In this document: positions 1 to 11,689 of the stretch, one piece after another
Position numbering within the stretch: position 1 is the stretch's first letter
How the letters are laid out: each line of letters starts with the position of its first letter
Source: Paralithodes platypus
Taxonomy: Eukaryota; Arthropoda; Malacostraca; Decapoda; Lithodidae
DNA: 64,000 nt
Assembly: GCA_032716605.1 (NCBI GenBank)
Contig: JAVRFV010002319.1
Span: 276,859-340,858, forward strand
Direction of reading: 5' to 3'
The notes under the pieces: generated by a model
What the model was told of the DNA's origin: nothing
Databases searched by the model: none
The model's input: only the letters and a program-made list of their open reading frames with translations
Program-made: the position numbers and the translations under genes

Positions 1-256
1 CCCCTTCTAGATTAATTTGTAAATTTTTCGGTAAAACAAAATCGGCCGGTTCTTCCAACATTACAGGCTCACTATCGTTTGCCAGGGAAAAAATCGACAC
101 CTAAATAGCACGAAAGGTCTAAATATTGACGAAGAAATGGAGCGAAAGGTCTTAAAATCGACTAACTAATGGGGCAAACATCTTTAACATCTGGAAACTA
201 ATGGGGCTAAACATGAGGGGGAAAGTGGTCCCGAAAAACCGGCCCATCCCCCCTTA
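1..256. mobile_element. TTAA foldback MITE, copy truncated by window edge
   Basis: The copy carries the family core: the hairpin-like motif around 69-85 (degenerate form of GGCTCGCTATCGCTCGCCAGG), then 'aatcgacacctaa', 'cgaaaggtct' and 'ctaatggggctaaacatgag'. It ends in CCCATCCCCCC followed by TTAA at 253-256. Related copies lie near 2.9, 15.7, 27.5, 33.1, 37.7 and 61.9 kb. The left end is outside the window. A TTAA target points to piggyBac-type mobilisation (inference). Confidence 0.6.
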
Positions 257-280
257 AGGGATACAGGTGGATAACATCAT

Positions 281-588
281 AAGATCCTATACAGGTATAA
301 TTCAGATCCTATACAGGTATAATTCAGATCCTATACAGGTATAATTCAGATCCTATACAGGTATAATTCAGATCCTATACAGGTATAATTCAGATCCTAT
401 ACAGGTATAATTCAGATCCTATACAGGTATAATTCAGATCCTATACAGGTATAGATCCTATACAGGTATAATTCAGATCCTATACAGGTATAATTCAGAT
501 CCTATACAGGTATAATTCAGATCCTATACAGGTATAATTCAGATCCTATACAGGTATAATTCAGATCTTATACAGGTATAATTCAGAA
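281..588. repeat. 22-bp minisatellite, about 14 copies
   Basis: A 22-bp unit beginning AGATCCTATACAGGTATAAT is repeated head to tail with almost no variation. One copy is short near 450. It sits directly upstream of the LINE RT relic, so it may mark the 5' truncation point of that insertion. Confidence 0.95.
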
Positions 589-654
589 TATTCCAGTCCA
601 GAGATCCCAAGAAAAAATGCCACAAATAACCCGTCTGCAAATATCTCAACATTT

Positions 655-1925
655 ATGGAAACAAATGAACTACACAACACTGGTCAACATGGGTTCAGAG
701 CAGGAAGATCATGTCTCTCGCAACTATTGGAACACTACGACAGAATTCTTAAATCCCTAAAAAAAAGAAAAAACGTGGACGTCATCTACACCGATTTTGC
801 TAAGGCATTTGATAAATGTGATCACGGTATTATTGCACACAAACTTAAAGCAAAAGGGATAACAGGTAAAATCGGAAGGTGGATATACAACTTCCTCGTG
901 AACCGAAAACAATCAGTAGCAGTAAGCCAAGTAACATCTGAGCCTTCAGACGTCAAAAGCTCAGTTCCCCAAGGAACAGTACTAGCGCTCCTTCTTTTCC
1001 TCATTCTAATAAGTGACATAGATGCCAACACAAGACACAGTACAGTATCCTCCTTTGCGGATGACACGAAACTGAGTATGATAGTAAAGACACAGGAAGA
1101 CACGGGCCGGCTGCAAGAGGACATAAATAAGGTGTTCCAGTGGACCAGGGAAAATAACATGCAATTTAATGAAGACAAATTTCAATTAATACGATACGGA
1201 GATAAGGATTTAGTTAAAAAGAGCACAAGTTACATAACAGAATCCAATCACATAATAGAACGTAAAGACAATGTGAAAGACCTTGGGGTGATAATGTCTG
1301 AAAATATGGGATTCAAAGAACCATAACCAGGTCAAAGTTGCAGCTGCGAAACGGCTAACAGATTGGATTCTACGAACATTTAGAACTCGCGGTTCTAATG
1401 TTATCTAATGATAACACTCTTCACATCCCTGGTGCTACCGCGGCTAGAATACTGTAACTTATTAACATCCCCATACAAATTAGGTGAAGTTAATGACTTA
1501 GAAAGTGTACAAAGGAACTTCACCTCACATATAAACTCCGTAAAACAGTTACACTATTGGGATCGCTTAAAATCACTCAAACTATATTGGTTGGAACGTA
1601 GAAGGGAACGATACTTAATAATATATACGTGGAAAATCGCAGAGGGTTTTGTACCAAATCTACATACACCAATAACAATGCAATTCAGTGATAGGAGAGG
1701 CTGGGAATGCGAGATCCCCAAGATGATAAATCGGGGGCTATGGGCTCTCTGCGAGAGGGCTGGTTATCACATAGAGGAGCACGTCTCTTCAACAAACTCC
1801 CGCGGCGAGTGAGAGACATGAGAAGTGTCTCGTTAGACAGCTTCAAGAGAGCTCTCGATGTCGAACTACAAAAAGTGCCAGACGAGCCCATCTTCACAAG
1901 GGTGGCGCTCCACCTCTTCGAATAG
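655..1925 (+). pseudogene. non-LTR retrotransposon reverse transcriptase (CR1/jockey-like), 5'-truncated relic
   Basis: This is the C-terminal half of a LINE ORF2, which would copy element RNA by target-primed reverse transcription. Visible RT motifs are QHGFRAG, DFAKAFDKCDH (palm motif A), SVPQGTVLALLLF (the usual PQGSVLGPLLF) and FADDTK (catalytic DD). The frame is lost after about 1320 and resumes through 1330-1400, then 1408-1690 (LVLPRLEYC, thumb region), then shifts again to 1707-1925 (LFNKLPRRVRD, the typical LINE C-terminus). The endonuclease domain and N-terminus are missing. At least three frame breaks make it non-functional. The 22-bp array abuts its 5' end. That it is a LINE is clear; the exact clade is not. 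Confidence 0.88.
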
Positions 1926-2154
1926 TCTGCTGCACCAATTCTCAAACAACAACGAAGGGCGGTGCGCTCTTCAGTGCCACTAGCAAGAGTGGCGAAACTC
2001 CACATAGGTGAACATAGGTAGGTGTGACAGAGAGACCCCTTAGTAACATGGATCGGCCAACCTCTGCCATATTGGAGTCATTAATCTATTTGTATTCACT
2101 CAAAAACGTCCATATATGTATGTATGTATGTATAAACTCAAGCACGGACCCCAT

Positions 2155-2358
2155 AGCTAAAATATTTCGGTTCCATTATTTCATCTACCATCAGTCTAGT
2201 TTCCAATACCAGTGCACAAATATTCCAGAAATGTTGCCAGAAAAATATTGGCCATCGATTATTGACTATAAAAAAGAAAAAAAAAAACCCAGAAATGTTG
2301 CCCGAAAAATATTGATAATCGAATGTTGACTATTAATGGTCTCGTGTGATACCGAGCA
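2155..2358. mobile_element. partial MITE arm, inverted relative to neighbour
   Basis: The segment carries 'catctaccatcagtctagttt' and ends TCGTGTGATACCG, the reverse complement of the start of the element at 2376. Together the two form a head-to-head pair around 2359-2375. It also holds an internal A-run at 2270-2287. It is a fragment of the same TIR family. Confidence 0.6.
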
Positions 2359-2375
2359 CTACCCCCTTAATTAAG

Positions 2376-2743
2376 CCGGTATCACACGAGAGCTTTTATA
2401 GTCAACATTCGGTGACCAACATTTTTCTGGCAACATTTCTGGAATATTTTGCACTGGTATCGGAAACTAGACTGATGGTAGACGAATGTAGGTAACCGAA
2501 ATATATTAAATGTTGACCTCATAAGCTGGGACCAGTATTGAGGATAAATGTTGAGGTAAAAATTTAAAATATAAATTCGGTTACATAAATGCATCTACCA
2601 TCAGTCTAGTTTCCGATACCAGTGCAAAATATTGACTATCGAATATTGACTAAAAGGAAAAAAAAAGTCTAGACAATGTTGCCAGAAAAATATTGATGAT
2701 TCGACTGTTGGACTATTAAAAGGTGGTTGTGGTGTGATACCGG
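2376..2743. mobile_element. foldback MITE with CCGGTATCACAC termini, 368 bp
   Basis: The left end CCGGTATCACAC and right end GTGTGATACCGG are inverted. The arms continue as long imperfect inverted repeats: 'ctggcaacat' and 'ctagactgatggtagacg' on the left mirror 'catctaccatcagtctag' and 'atgttgccag' on the right. There is no ORF. The superfamily cannot be assigned from the sequence alone. Confidence 0.72.
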
Positions 2744-2870
2744 GCCCTTTAGGCAGCGGTCCCTTGTGAGTCCCCAGGGTGCAGGGAAGGCGCCTATCAG
2801 ACCCCCCCCTCCCCCCCCCCCCCCCCCCCACCCCACCCCCCCCCACACACCACACACACTCTCTCCCGCC
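2744..2870. repeat. C-rich tract and flank shared with 3205-3310
   Basis: 'gggccctttagg' followed by 'agtgcagggaaggc'-type sequence and a long C-run (about 2805-2845) recurs in shorter form at 3216-3310. The duplication includes the MITE right end. Confidence 0.6.
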
Positions 2871-2884
2871 CTCCAGACCCGACC

Positions 2885-3130
2885 TTATTATTATTTTATT
2901 AAGTGTCCTCGCTAGGACCTCCATCAAAGATTTAAAAAAAAAACTAAACCCCCCCTTCAAGATACATTTGTAACATTTTGCAAGTCAGAAAAATTTCCCG
3001 GCCAAAGGCCGGTTCCTCCTAAAATTTACAGGCTCGCTATAGATTCGCCAGGATAAAATCGACACCTAAATGGCATGAAAGGGTCCTAATATTGGAAAAA
3101 AAAAAAAAATGGGGGGTGAAAAAGGCTTTA
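2885..3130. mobile_element. degenerate TTAA foldback family copy
   Basis: It shows 'gacctccatcaaagattt', a hairpin 'ccggccaaaggccgg', 'caggctcgctatag' and 'aaaatcgacacctaaatgg', all diagnostic of the family. No clear terminal TTAA is visible. Confidence 0.6.
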
Positions 3131-3159
3131 GAAACGCCAAAGTAATAAGGGCGGGGGGA

Positions 3160-3310
3160 AAAAATATTGTGATCGAATGTTGGACTATAAAAAATTGGTC
3201 TGGTTGTGATACCGGGCCCTTTAGGAAGAGGTCGGCTGTCGGTCCCCAGAGTGCAGGGAAGGCCGCTCGCTATCAGGACCCCACACACCACTCTCCTCTC
3301 CCGCCTTCCA
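3160..3310. repeat. second copy of MITE right end plus flank
   Basis: 'gatcgaatgttggactat', 'gtgataccgggccctttagg' and 'gtgcagggaaggc' repeat the segment at 2690-2800 in the same orientation. It is a partial duplication. Confidence 0.65.
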
Positions 3311-3656
3311 GCCCCCCACCGACCTGATAATCCACCTTTCAATGACATTCCCCATTGTGAAGTTAAGGGGGGATAGGTAGGGGGGGATTATATGAACGTT
3401 AAGGGGATAGGTAGGGGGATATATTTAGGTCGGATTATTTATTTATTTATTATTTTAGTTTATTTTTTTTAAAGAAAAGAAAAACAAAATAGGAAAAGTG
3501 GGGTTTGAGCCTGATTCAGTAAACTAGATAGATATAATAAGTTATTAGTTTCCGCGCTAGACCTCCATCAAGCTAACAAAAAAAACAACTATACCACCCC
3601 TTCAAAAAAAAATTTGTTTACAGGAGGGAGGAGGGGAAGGCGTTGAAGCCGCTGTC

Positions 3657-3756
3657 NNNNNNNNNNNNNNNNNNNNNNNNNNNNNNNNNNNNNNNNNNNN
3701 NNNNNNNNNNNNNNNNNNNNNNNNNNNNNNNNNNNNNNNNNNNNNNNNNNNNNNNN
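3657..3756. other. assembly gap, 100 N
   Basis: Exactly 100 N separate two contigs. This length is the usual placeholder for a gap of unknown size. Sequence to the left (3545-3656) is a fragment of the TTAA foldback family that runs into the gap. Confidence 0.98.
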
Positions 3757-4502
3757 CTACAATATCTACACGTAGTTCACATATGGTTTAGCTGTTTCTG
3801 TTGTTTGTGTTTGTTTTTATCTCTTTTTTCGCGATTTCTAACTTTTTATGTTTTCCTAAATTATTATTAAAAATATATTTGCTTTAAATGTCAACATAAT
3901 GTATTAATACATTTATTTCTTATTGATTTAGGTCTGATGATGACATATGTTAATGTCGAAACGTTACCGGTACCAGAATAAAGATGTTCGTGTTTACCTT
4001 GGTGTTGCTTGCCCTTATAAGACTCCGCTTCCCCCGAGGAGAATCTATTGCCAATACTATATATATATATTGGTATATAAGTACAACACAAACGCAAATC
4101 ACATAGCAAACACATATCCACTCAGGAAACTCACAAAGTATAGGCAAGCGCACTTACCCACACAGTCATATCGACACGGAAAGAGAGCAAGAGAGCGAGA
4201 GAGGCCGGGAGATAGAGAAAACAATAAATATGCATAAACAACCTCCCATATAAACACCTTGCCGGAACACAGTGTATATGAATAACTCTCCATTCCATTT
4301 ATCACGCCGACACCATAAATGTCCATAAATGGTTGTCACACAGTCTATCACAGAGGGAAATAATTACTAGGAACACACGGCGCATATATACCGGTAATTT
4401 TGGTTTTAATCAGGTGCCTATGATTCTCTGTGTGGTAGGATCATTAAGTACCGGTACCGGTAATGAAAACTAACCAATTAGTACGCGATACACATGTTAA
4501 AA
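3757..4502. other. no recognised feature
   Basis: AT-rich sequence with scattered TACCGGTA-type motifs (3967, 4391, 4449). I see no supported gene or repeat boundary. Confidence 0.5.
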
Positions 4503-4513
4503 ACTATATACTG

Positions 4514-4576
<63 letters not shown>

Positions 4577-4620
4577 AGGTTGTTGTTGTTGCTGTGATAA
4601 TGATTATTGTTGTTGTTATT
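4503..4620. repeat. (TA)n and (GTT)n microsatellites
   Basis: About 50 bp of TA dinucleotides ending near 4565 are followed by interrupted TTG/GTT trinucleotides. Confidence 0.95.
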
Positions 4621-5345
4621 GGCAGCGTCCAACAGGTACGGTAGAATGAGCAAAGTGTTTAATCTATGGCACATACGGGGTACCGGGTACCGTACGACTT
4701 GTATTACCTGCTTTTGTTGTTGTTGTTGTTGCTATTATTATTATTATTATTTGTTCTTCTTGTTATTTCTGGAGCAGTCCACCATACAACAACAGCCAAG
4801 CGCTTTATTTATAGGCCTACCACAAACGCCTTATATTAACTGTTTTTGTTTTGCTACTGCTGTTGTTGTTATTGTTCTTGTTATGTGTTGTTCTTATACT
4901 TCTATTGTTATTACTGGAAGCGTCAATTTGTCTATAGGATACAACTTACACCTCATATTACCTGCTGTTGTTGTTGTCATTATTATTGCTATTGTTATTT
5001 GTGTTACGGTTATTAATTTTCTGTTTTTATTACTCGATCAGTCCAACAAATAACCTGGACCAAGGACTTTATTTACACCACCTACGCCTTATAGTATTAC
5101 CTGATTGTTGTTGCTATTGTTTGTTTTATTATTATTATTATTTCTTGTTATTAGCCTACTCGAGCAGTCCAACAGATATCCAGGACCACTTTATCTACAT
5201 TTCCTACTCCTTATATCAATACCTGATTTTGTTGTAGTTGTTGCTATTCTTTTTGTTATTATTTTGTTTTATTAGCCTACTCGAGCAGTCCAACAGATAA
5301 CCAGAACCACTTTATCTCTACCTCCTGCGCTTTATATTACCGCCT
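4615..5345. repeat. degenerate minisatellite, about six units of 110-150 bp
   Basis: Each unit has a GTT/ATT-rich stretch, then 'gagcagtccaacag', then 'ggaccactttatctac', then 'ccttatattacctg'. Units start near 4619, 4771, 4914, 5036, 5163 and 5284. Divergence is moderate, so the array is old. Confidence 0.8.
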
Positions 5346-5446
5346 TTGTCTGGGAGGCGATGCGCGGGCCCTGACAAGGCATTTATTGCTTGCTTTATGA
5401 GGGCGCCTGAGCAAGCACTCCTGGGGCGGCCGATACCAGCTTGCTT

Positions 5447-7006
5447 GAAAGCGCGTTCAGTCTACCCTATCAGGCAATCCTGTTTATGATCGCGCAGACT
5501 GAACGACATTGATAGGCAAACATTGATTCTCGTCGCTGATTGGTCAGTGGCTATGAGCACGAAATTCAAATCTTGTTGGCGATGTCTGCGAAGGTTTTAG
5601 GCCTGTTACAGTGCTTCTTCGGTCTATTAATTTCAATCAAAGTCAAATGGTTTTGTCAAATCAATACATTATAATATTGGATATTATTATACATCAATAT
5701 AGACTATTGGCTAAGGTAGTCACACTGTCAGCTACAGTCAGCAGCCTTGTTCAAGCTCAAGACAGACGGTAGGCTAGGCTACCATCAGGCTAATATATCT
5801 TATAATCTTATAAGGAAATGTTGACAAAGTTATTACGGTCCTTATCTGGCAAAGGTAGCTCTTTATTCCCCGTGTAATTTTCAAACAATTCTCCGTTAGT
5901 CTATTGGGGAAATAAAAAGTAGATGTTCTTTTCCTGGCGATGTAGGACTATGAATAGGCTAAATTCTATAGTTTATATATATTGTTCTTTCCCTGGTTAT
6001 GTAGCCAGGCTGAATTAAATAGTAGCCTATATATATTATCTCTTCCTGGCGATGGATGTATAGGCATACTTTCTTTTCCTGACGATCTATGTGTATATAG
6101 GCTATTTGCAAGCTTATATTTGTGGAAGGTTCATAAATATTATTTTTTAACCATTAGATTACCTTTGAAAATTTAACTATAGCGTGGATAGCCTACCTTA
6201 CTAAACATAGCTTAACTGACCTATCATACTTCGATGCAATTATGCCTAAGAAATTGTTTTTAAGAAATGTAAATAGAGTAATCGATCAATAATAGACAAG
6301 CGCCGAAAAACCTGTACATCAAGCTAGGCTATAACCCGTTAAAATATAGGCTATCATTCAATTGGCATAGTAACAACTGTAACATTACCGATATATAGCT
6401 ATAACAATGAAATACAAACCGCATAAAACACATAATAATCAATCAATAATATAGACAAACGCTCAAAAACCTGTACAGCAAGTTATAACCCATTACAATA
6501 CATCATTGGCATAGTAACATTACCAATATATAACGATACAAATTAAATAATAAAAAAATAAAAAAAACATTAGCTCATCGAGCCTCGAACCCTTGCGAGT
6601 AGGCTTACGGATTTAAAAGCGAAGTCGTTACCAACTAGGCTACGCTTACCGCACTGAAGGCCTGACGAAGTAGCTGTGAGACTTGCGCTCCAAGCTGCTT
6701 GTTTTATGTTATATATAGCAAAATGGTCACGATAACTATGATTTTTATAGGTGTGCCACCTTATAATTGAGATTGCGACACATAAATAACATGGAGGGAG
6801 GCTAATTAAGCTTAATTATGATAATATAATGTAGAGGAGAGATTTAGGCCTACTGTTATGATAGCTTCGCTAGTCACCTCCAGGGAGTGTTAGCGTGATC
6901 GCCGTCTGATTGCAAACAATCACAAACGTGATTCGTCGAATCAGAGGCGATCACGTTCAGTAGAGCTATCCCGTTTGCGTGTTTGGGTAGACTGAACGCG
7001 CTCTAC
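5447..7006. mobile_element. candidate non-autonomous DNA transposon, about 1.56 kb
   Basis: AGCGCGTTCAGTCTACCC near 5449 is matched in inverted orientation by GGGTAGACTGAACGCGCT near 6987. A subterminal palindrome at 6893-6956 pairs 'cgtgatcgcc..tctgatt' with 'aatcagaggcgatcacg', and the left subterminal region also holds 'gatcgcgcagactgaacg'. The interior is AT-rich with no significant ORF. I found no convincing target duplication. The Harbinger element begins only about 22 bp to the right. Confidence 0.6.
6571..6650 (-). other. tRNA-like sequence (degenerate tRNA or SINE head)
   Basis: On the minus strand TAGCCTAGTTGGTAACG fits a Pol III A box and GGGTTCGAGGCTC a degenerate B box, about 50 nt apart. 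The cloverleaf arms do not pair cleanly, so a functional tRNA is unlikely. Confidence 0.4.
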
Positions 7007-7030
7007 GTACACGTACGTTTATGGGCGTAA

Positions 7031-7076
7031 TGGTGGGTTCACACATTCACGTATATTGCTCCCGTCAGCTCCCGTC
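7031..7076 (+). repeat. Harbinger left TIR
   Basis: 46 bp starting TGGTGGGTTCACACATTCAC, an exact reverse complement of 12368-12413. The preceding TAA is the target duplication. The two sides diverge at the next base. Confidence 0.97.
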
Positions 7077-7506
7077 CGGCGTATCGCAAAGACGCGAGTA
7101 GTTTTTGCCGTTGAACGCCCGTTCTTCCACGTCTATTGCACTTCCCGACAGACGTAGCGTAACGGGGCCAGTGTTACGTCAGACGCAATGGAGGCGTATT
7201 GAACTACGTACGTGTTTGCGACGTGCGTAGGCATAGCCCCGTTCGACCTCATGGGCTGCCCGATTTGCGGAAAAACAGGCCACGCCCATGCCACACCCCC
7301 ACAAGACCGGCGTAGCTGAGGCCGCACGTCTTGGGATTTGTTAGGTCGTACCTGGACCGGTTCCGGCCAATCGTAGGCACACCCCGTCTGACCAAACACA
7401 GACAAAGACAGTCTTTGTCAACCACGTCTGTCGGGGTTGCTATCTGGGAAGTACAAAAGGGCATGAATGGCCACACCTTTCCCATTCCCACTCATTCCTC
7501 TGCACC

Positions 7507-8859
7507 ATGGACAACATCACGGAATTCATCCTGGAGGAGTTCAAATATGTGAACTCCTTAATCAAACCGGAGATTAGGCATAACACGCGGCTCATACAAT
7601 GCATCATTGCCTACATAGATGTCTTAAAATTACTTGCAATAGCAAACTCCATCCATCAAGAGGAAGAAGAGAAGAAGAAGGAAAGGACCAAGAGGAAAGT
7701 GTGGGTGTGGCCATATCTACAACGGAGGCCTGAACATGGCCATTATGAGAAACCTCATGCAAGAGTTGGCCAGAGAATGTCCACTACTGTACAAGAACTT
7801 CACCCGGGTAGACAAACAACTATTTGATGAGATTGTGGAACGTGTCACGCCCATCATTCAGAGGAAACCTACGTTCTGGCGGAAACCCATTCCTCCTGGG
7901 CTGCGGGTGGCCATCACCCTACGTTTCCTCGCTACGGGTGATTCGTATAAGAGCCTGCAATACAACTTTCGTGTTGCCCACAACACCATCAGCCAAATTG
8001 TTCCAGACACATGCCAGGCCATCATCTCTGTCTACGGAGATCAGGAGCTCAAAACGCCACAAACGCCTGATGAATGGAAGGAGGTTGCCAGCGGCTTTGA
8101 GGAACGATGGAACCTGCCGCATTGTGTGGGAGCCATTGATGGCAAACACATACGGATCCGCAACCCCTCCTTCGGTGGCACATATTACTTCAACTACAAG
8201 AAGTTTTTTTCCATTGTCCTGTTGGCAATTGTTGACTCAAACTACAAATTCATCTACGTCGATGTTGGGGCCATAGGATCAGAGTCTGATGGTGGTGGCT
8301 TTGCACAAACCCCTCTGTGTAAGTTGCTTGAAACACAGACTGCCAAACTGCCCCCCCCCGAGGTCATCTCTACCGATCAAAATGGACCACAAACGGACTA
8401 CTTCTTAGTAGGGGATGATGCATTCCCTCTGCGCCTTACATGATGAAGCCCTACCCCCAACGATTCCTCTCGAAACCTGAACGGATCTACAACTACAGAC
8501 TCAGCAGGGGCCGCCGGGTGGTAGAGAACGCCTTTGGCATTCTTGCTAACCGCTTCCGAGTTTTGCACACTCCAATATCTATGAAACCTGAGCGTGCAGA
8601 GGTTGTTGTGTTGGCCTCATGCATTCTGCACAACATCCTACGAGGACGAAACCCACCCCGAGCAGAGGTAGATCAAGAGGACCCAGACACCCATGAACTC
8701 ATACCTGGCCTCTGGAGGACTGACCCACCTGTAGGAAGAAACATGCCCCCTGGGTCCCGCAACACTGCAACCAGGCTTGCCAAGGAGCAACGGGACTACC
8801 TCAAGACATACTTCTCTTCCCCTCAAGGATCTGTGGGTTGGCAGGATGACCGTATTTAG
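7507..8859 (+). pseudogene. PIF/Harbinger (HARBI1-like) transposase, two 1-bp frameshifts
   Basis: DDE-type nuclease (DDE_Tnp_4 family) that would cut element ends together with its Myb/MADF partner. About 450 residues are spread over three frames. From 7507 there is an acidic and helical N-terminus. An extra base near 7752-7754 (a run of A) moves to the frame holding LARECPLLYKNF and the helix-turn-helix-like region (RVAITLRFLATGDSYKSL). A missing base near 8431 moves to the frame ending at 8859. The catalytic triad is present: D at 8138 (GAIDGKH), D at 8288 (SESDGG) and E at 8524 (VVENAFG). NYKKFFSIVLLAIVD and GDDAFPL are also typical. Apart from the two single-base shifts nothing looks degraded, so either consensus errors or recent inactivation could explain them. 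The start at 7507 is the first ATG in frame with the conserved N-terminus. Confidence 0.9.
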
Positions 8860-9367
8860 GTGAGTGAGGTTTTCCCCTTTTTATTGGTTATTTTTCTGTA
8901 TATTTCAGTTTCATCTTAAAATTTAGTTATATATTTTTTGCCAGTTTAGTAAGTATTGTACTTTTATAATTTACTTTTGATGTTTTGTAAAGTTTGTAGG
9001 CTTTCCCATATATTTTGTATTGTATATTTTCAATTTTCCTTTAAGTACTTTAATAGTTCCCTGCTTACTTTCTCTTTATCTTTTAGTGTTATATTTCAAT
9101 CACGTTGTTAATTGTTTCAATGCTTCATTTGTTTTGTACTGTTTTTTTTTTATATTTTCCATGATTTTTTATATTTATTATTAACCATATTATCAGTAAT
9201 TATTTTTTAAATTAGTCTTTTCTTGTTTATTACCTTCAGGATATATTTCATTTGTCATCTTATTAATAAATACTTTAGCTAAAAAATTGGAATTATAAAC
9301 ACACACGTCATCACTATTTGGATTTTTTATTTTTAATACATCTTTCATTAGAAAATATCTCATAAAG
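8860..9367. other. AT-rich spacer between convergent Harbinger genes
   Basis: T-rich sequence with no ORF of note. It must hold the 3' ends of both transcripts. I cannot pick a single poly(A) signal with confidence. Confidence 0.6.
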
Positions 9368-11655
9368 TTATGGCATTTTTTTGGTCTCCAGGCTGGGTTG
9401 TTTCTTGGGAGTCTCCAGGGTCTGTTCGGGATCAATATTTGGTGCCGGCGTAGCTGGGTTCGAAGGTGCAGGTGAGGATGCAGACAGATAATTTTCAAAG
9501 TTGAAGCTTGTGTTCCCAAGCCCAAACTGGGAGCTCAACTGCGAGAGGTCTAAGTGCGTTGGTGTTGAGGTAGTGGGTGGGTGGAATGTGGCAGGGGGTG
9601 TTGCCGACTGGGGCGGCCGCATAATTAACGATTGCAGTGCTGCAAGCTGATGTGGAGGTAGCACGTACGTAGGAGCAGGCTTTGGCAACACTGATTGAGG
9701 CAGTGTTATTGTAGGATTCCCCTGGTACATGACAGTAGCGGTTGGTTGAGGTTGAGGTGGTTGAGGTTGAGGTTGTGGCGCCGGAATGCCATAATTTCTT
9801 ATGGCATGCAGCATGAGGTCCGGACCAACAGTGGTGACTCCCTCCTCAAAGGCAGTCTTGAACCTGTGGAGGGCTGCCATGAGCTCACTCTTAAAGGGAT
9901 TTTTAAACTTTGGCGGCAGCCCCACACAGTCCTTTGCCAAGACATCCATGGAGGCGCGCCAATACTGGAGTTCGGGGTCCTCCACCAAACCAGCCACCCC
10001 AGCCAGGTTCTGCCGCACCTGCTCCGCAGTGGCAAGGACCTGGTAAGGGAACAAGGTACAAGAGAACATTAAACACACGAAACATAACATATTTCAATAA
10101 ATAACCAATTATGAACGTTAACAAATGAAATTATGTGGTATTCGGGGAAGCCTAAAATCTTCAAAGTTATTGTTTCCATTATGGAAAAAGAGAATATTTA
10201 CACGTTACACAACACACGAAACATAAACTATGTCAATAATGACCCAATTATTAATGTTAAAAAATAAAATTATGTGGTATTCTGGGAAGCCTAAATTCTT
10301 CAAAATTATTGTTTCCATTATGGAAAAATATAAGACTAACACGTTACACAACACAAGACACATTATTACACAAAAATATGTGGTAATCTGGGAAGACAAT
10401 ATGTTGAAAGTTATTGTTGCTATTATGAAACTAATATTTCCTCTACTCACTTGCTCCAGGGTTCCGGATCCGTGGGCTGCAGGAACAGCACCAGGAGGCT
10501 TCCCCTGCTTCGTCCTCCGCGGAGGCATGGAGATGGCTGGGGTGGTGTTCTCCTGACTGCCGGCTGCTTGGTCTTCCTCATCGGCGTCTGCTGGGGCGGG
10601 GTCATCAGGCAGAGGTCCACACACAGGAGAAGTTTCGGCAGCTTGGGACTGTTGAGACATGAATGTATAATTAGTAACATGTTAATTATTTATGAACTGT
10701 TAAATCACAATCAACATAACCATTCATCTTTGTAACCTTTAAATGAAATTAATAAAATTCTTTGTGTTATTATGTGTTTCATTAACAAAAATTTAAGGTA
10801 ATTATAGAATTAAGTTAACAAGATAATTGTACAAAAATCAAGGCACCATAATAAGCAAAATATTTCAGACAAAAATAAATCGTGTCCTGAGGACGCAAAA
10901 ACTTTTGGCTTGCTATCGCTCGCCAGGAAATTATTGATGTTGTTGACGAATTAATAGTGAAAGTGTTGGGAAACAAGCAAATATAAACGTACCTGAGGCA
11001 TACCCAGATTCCTGGGCTTCTTCTGTCGCACGATGTGGGGCTTCAGGAAGTGGAACATGGTCAGTATCCACTTCTCCCTCTCAGTCAACCTCTTGGCCCC
11101 CTCACCACTCTTGTCCTTGGTCAGCCTGCCAAACTTGGAGCGGAGAGAGGTGAACCAGGTTAATAACTCCGAGGCGGTGATGGGGGGGTCCAGACTGGCT
11201 GCCTTCTCCGCCCAAACATGGTCGATGTGCTCCTTCTCTTTGTGGCGGTTATCACCCTGATCATACAGATAAGGCACATCCTGCTCCAGCCAGTCTCCCA
11301 ACATACGCTCCTGCGCCTCCGTCAGGATAATGTTGGTGCTCTTCCGGCGGCGTTTTTTGGGTTGTGTTGCTGTTGGCGGATCCTGTCCCTGTTCCTGGTC
11401 AACTTCGTCGAGGTTTTCCTCACTTTCGTCGACGTCCAACACCTCTCCATCGTCGGCTATATTCATTAACACTTCACCGTCAGAGGTGTTAATCGGCGAG
11501 GTTGCAGAGGTCGAGGGGACAGGCGGTGAGGTTGCAGAGGTCGAGGGGACAGGCGAGGTTGGAGAGGTCAAGGGAACAGGCGAGGTTGGAGGCGTGGGGC
11601 CAGGTGGTGAGATTGAAGACGTCTTCATACTTCTCTTGGTAGCATTGGTAGCCAT
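9368..11655 (-). CDS. Harbinger-encoded MADF/Myb-like DNA-binding protein, three exons
   Basis: The second Harbinger gene usually binds the TIRs and imports the transposase into the nucleus (known for the superfamily). I place exon 1 at 11655-10993, exon 2 at 10648-10451 and exon 3 at 10039-9368. All junctions are phase 0 with consensus sites: CAG|GTACGT, tctcaacag|TCC, CAA|GTGAGT and cttaccag|GTC. The product is about 510 residues. First comes a Ser/Pro/Thr- and acid-rich N-terminus, then a basic KKRRRKS patch. A MADF/SANT-like trihelix follows (LTEAQERMLGDWLEQDVPYLYD, WAEKAASL, LLTWFTSLRSKFGRL, REKWILTMFHFLKPHI). The C-terminal exon is Pro/Gln-rich with a helical QVRQNLAGVAGL segment. The ATG at 11655 (MATNATKRS) is chosen because sequence upstream is a GC-rich minisatellite. 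That repeat is also open in frame from about 11844 and would add a MPPCHPAC-type extension. The reading frame is intact. Confidence 0.82.
10123..10410. repeat. intronic tandem repeat, two to three copies of about 130 bp
   Basis: Inside intron 2 of the MADF-like gene, 'aaattatgtggtattcgggg' with 'cctaaa.tcttcaaa.ttattg' and 'acacgttacacaacacacg' occurs near 10128 and 10267, with a partial third copy near 10377. Confidence 0.8.
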
Positions 11656-11689
11656 GGGGACAGGGCAGGGCAGGACAGGGCAGCGTGCA

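Noticed and set aside
281..588. CRISPR-like array
   Set aside because: The 22-bp units are contiguous with no spacers, the genome is eukaryotic and no cas genes are present.
4607..5237. Leu/Val/Cys-rich frames suggesting membrane proteins
   Set aside because: They are translations of GTT/ATT microsatellite-rich minisatellite units.
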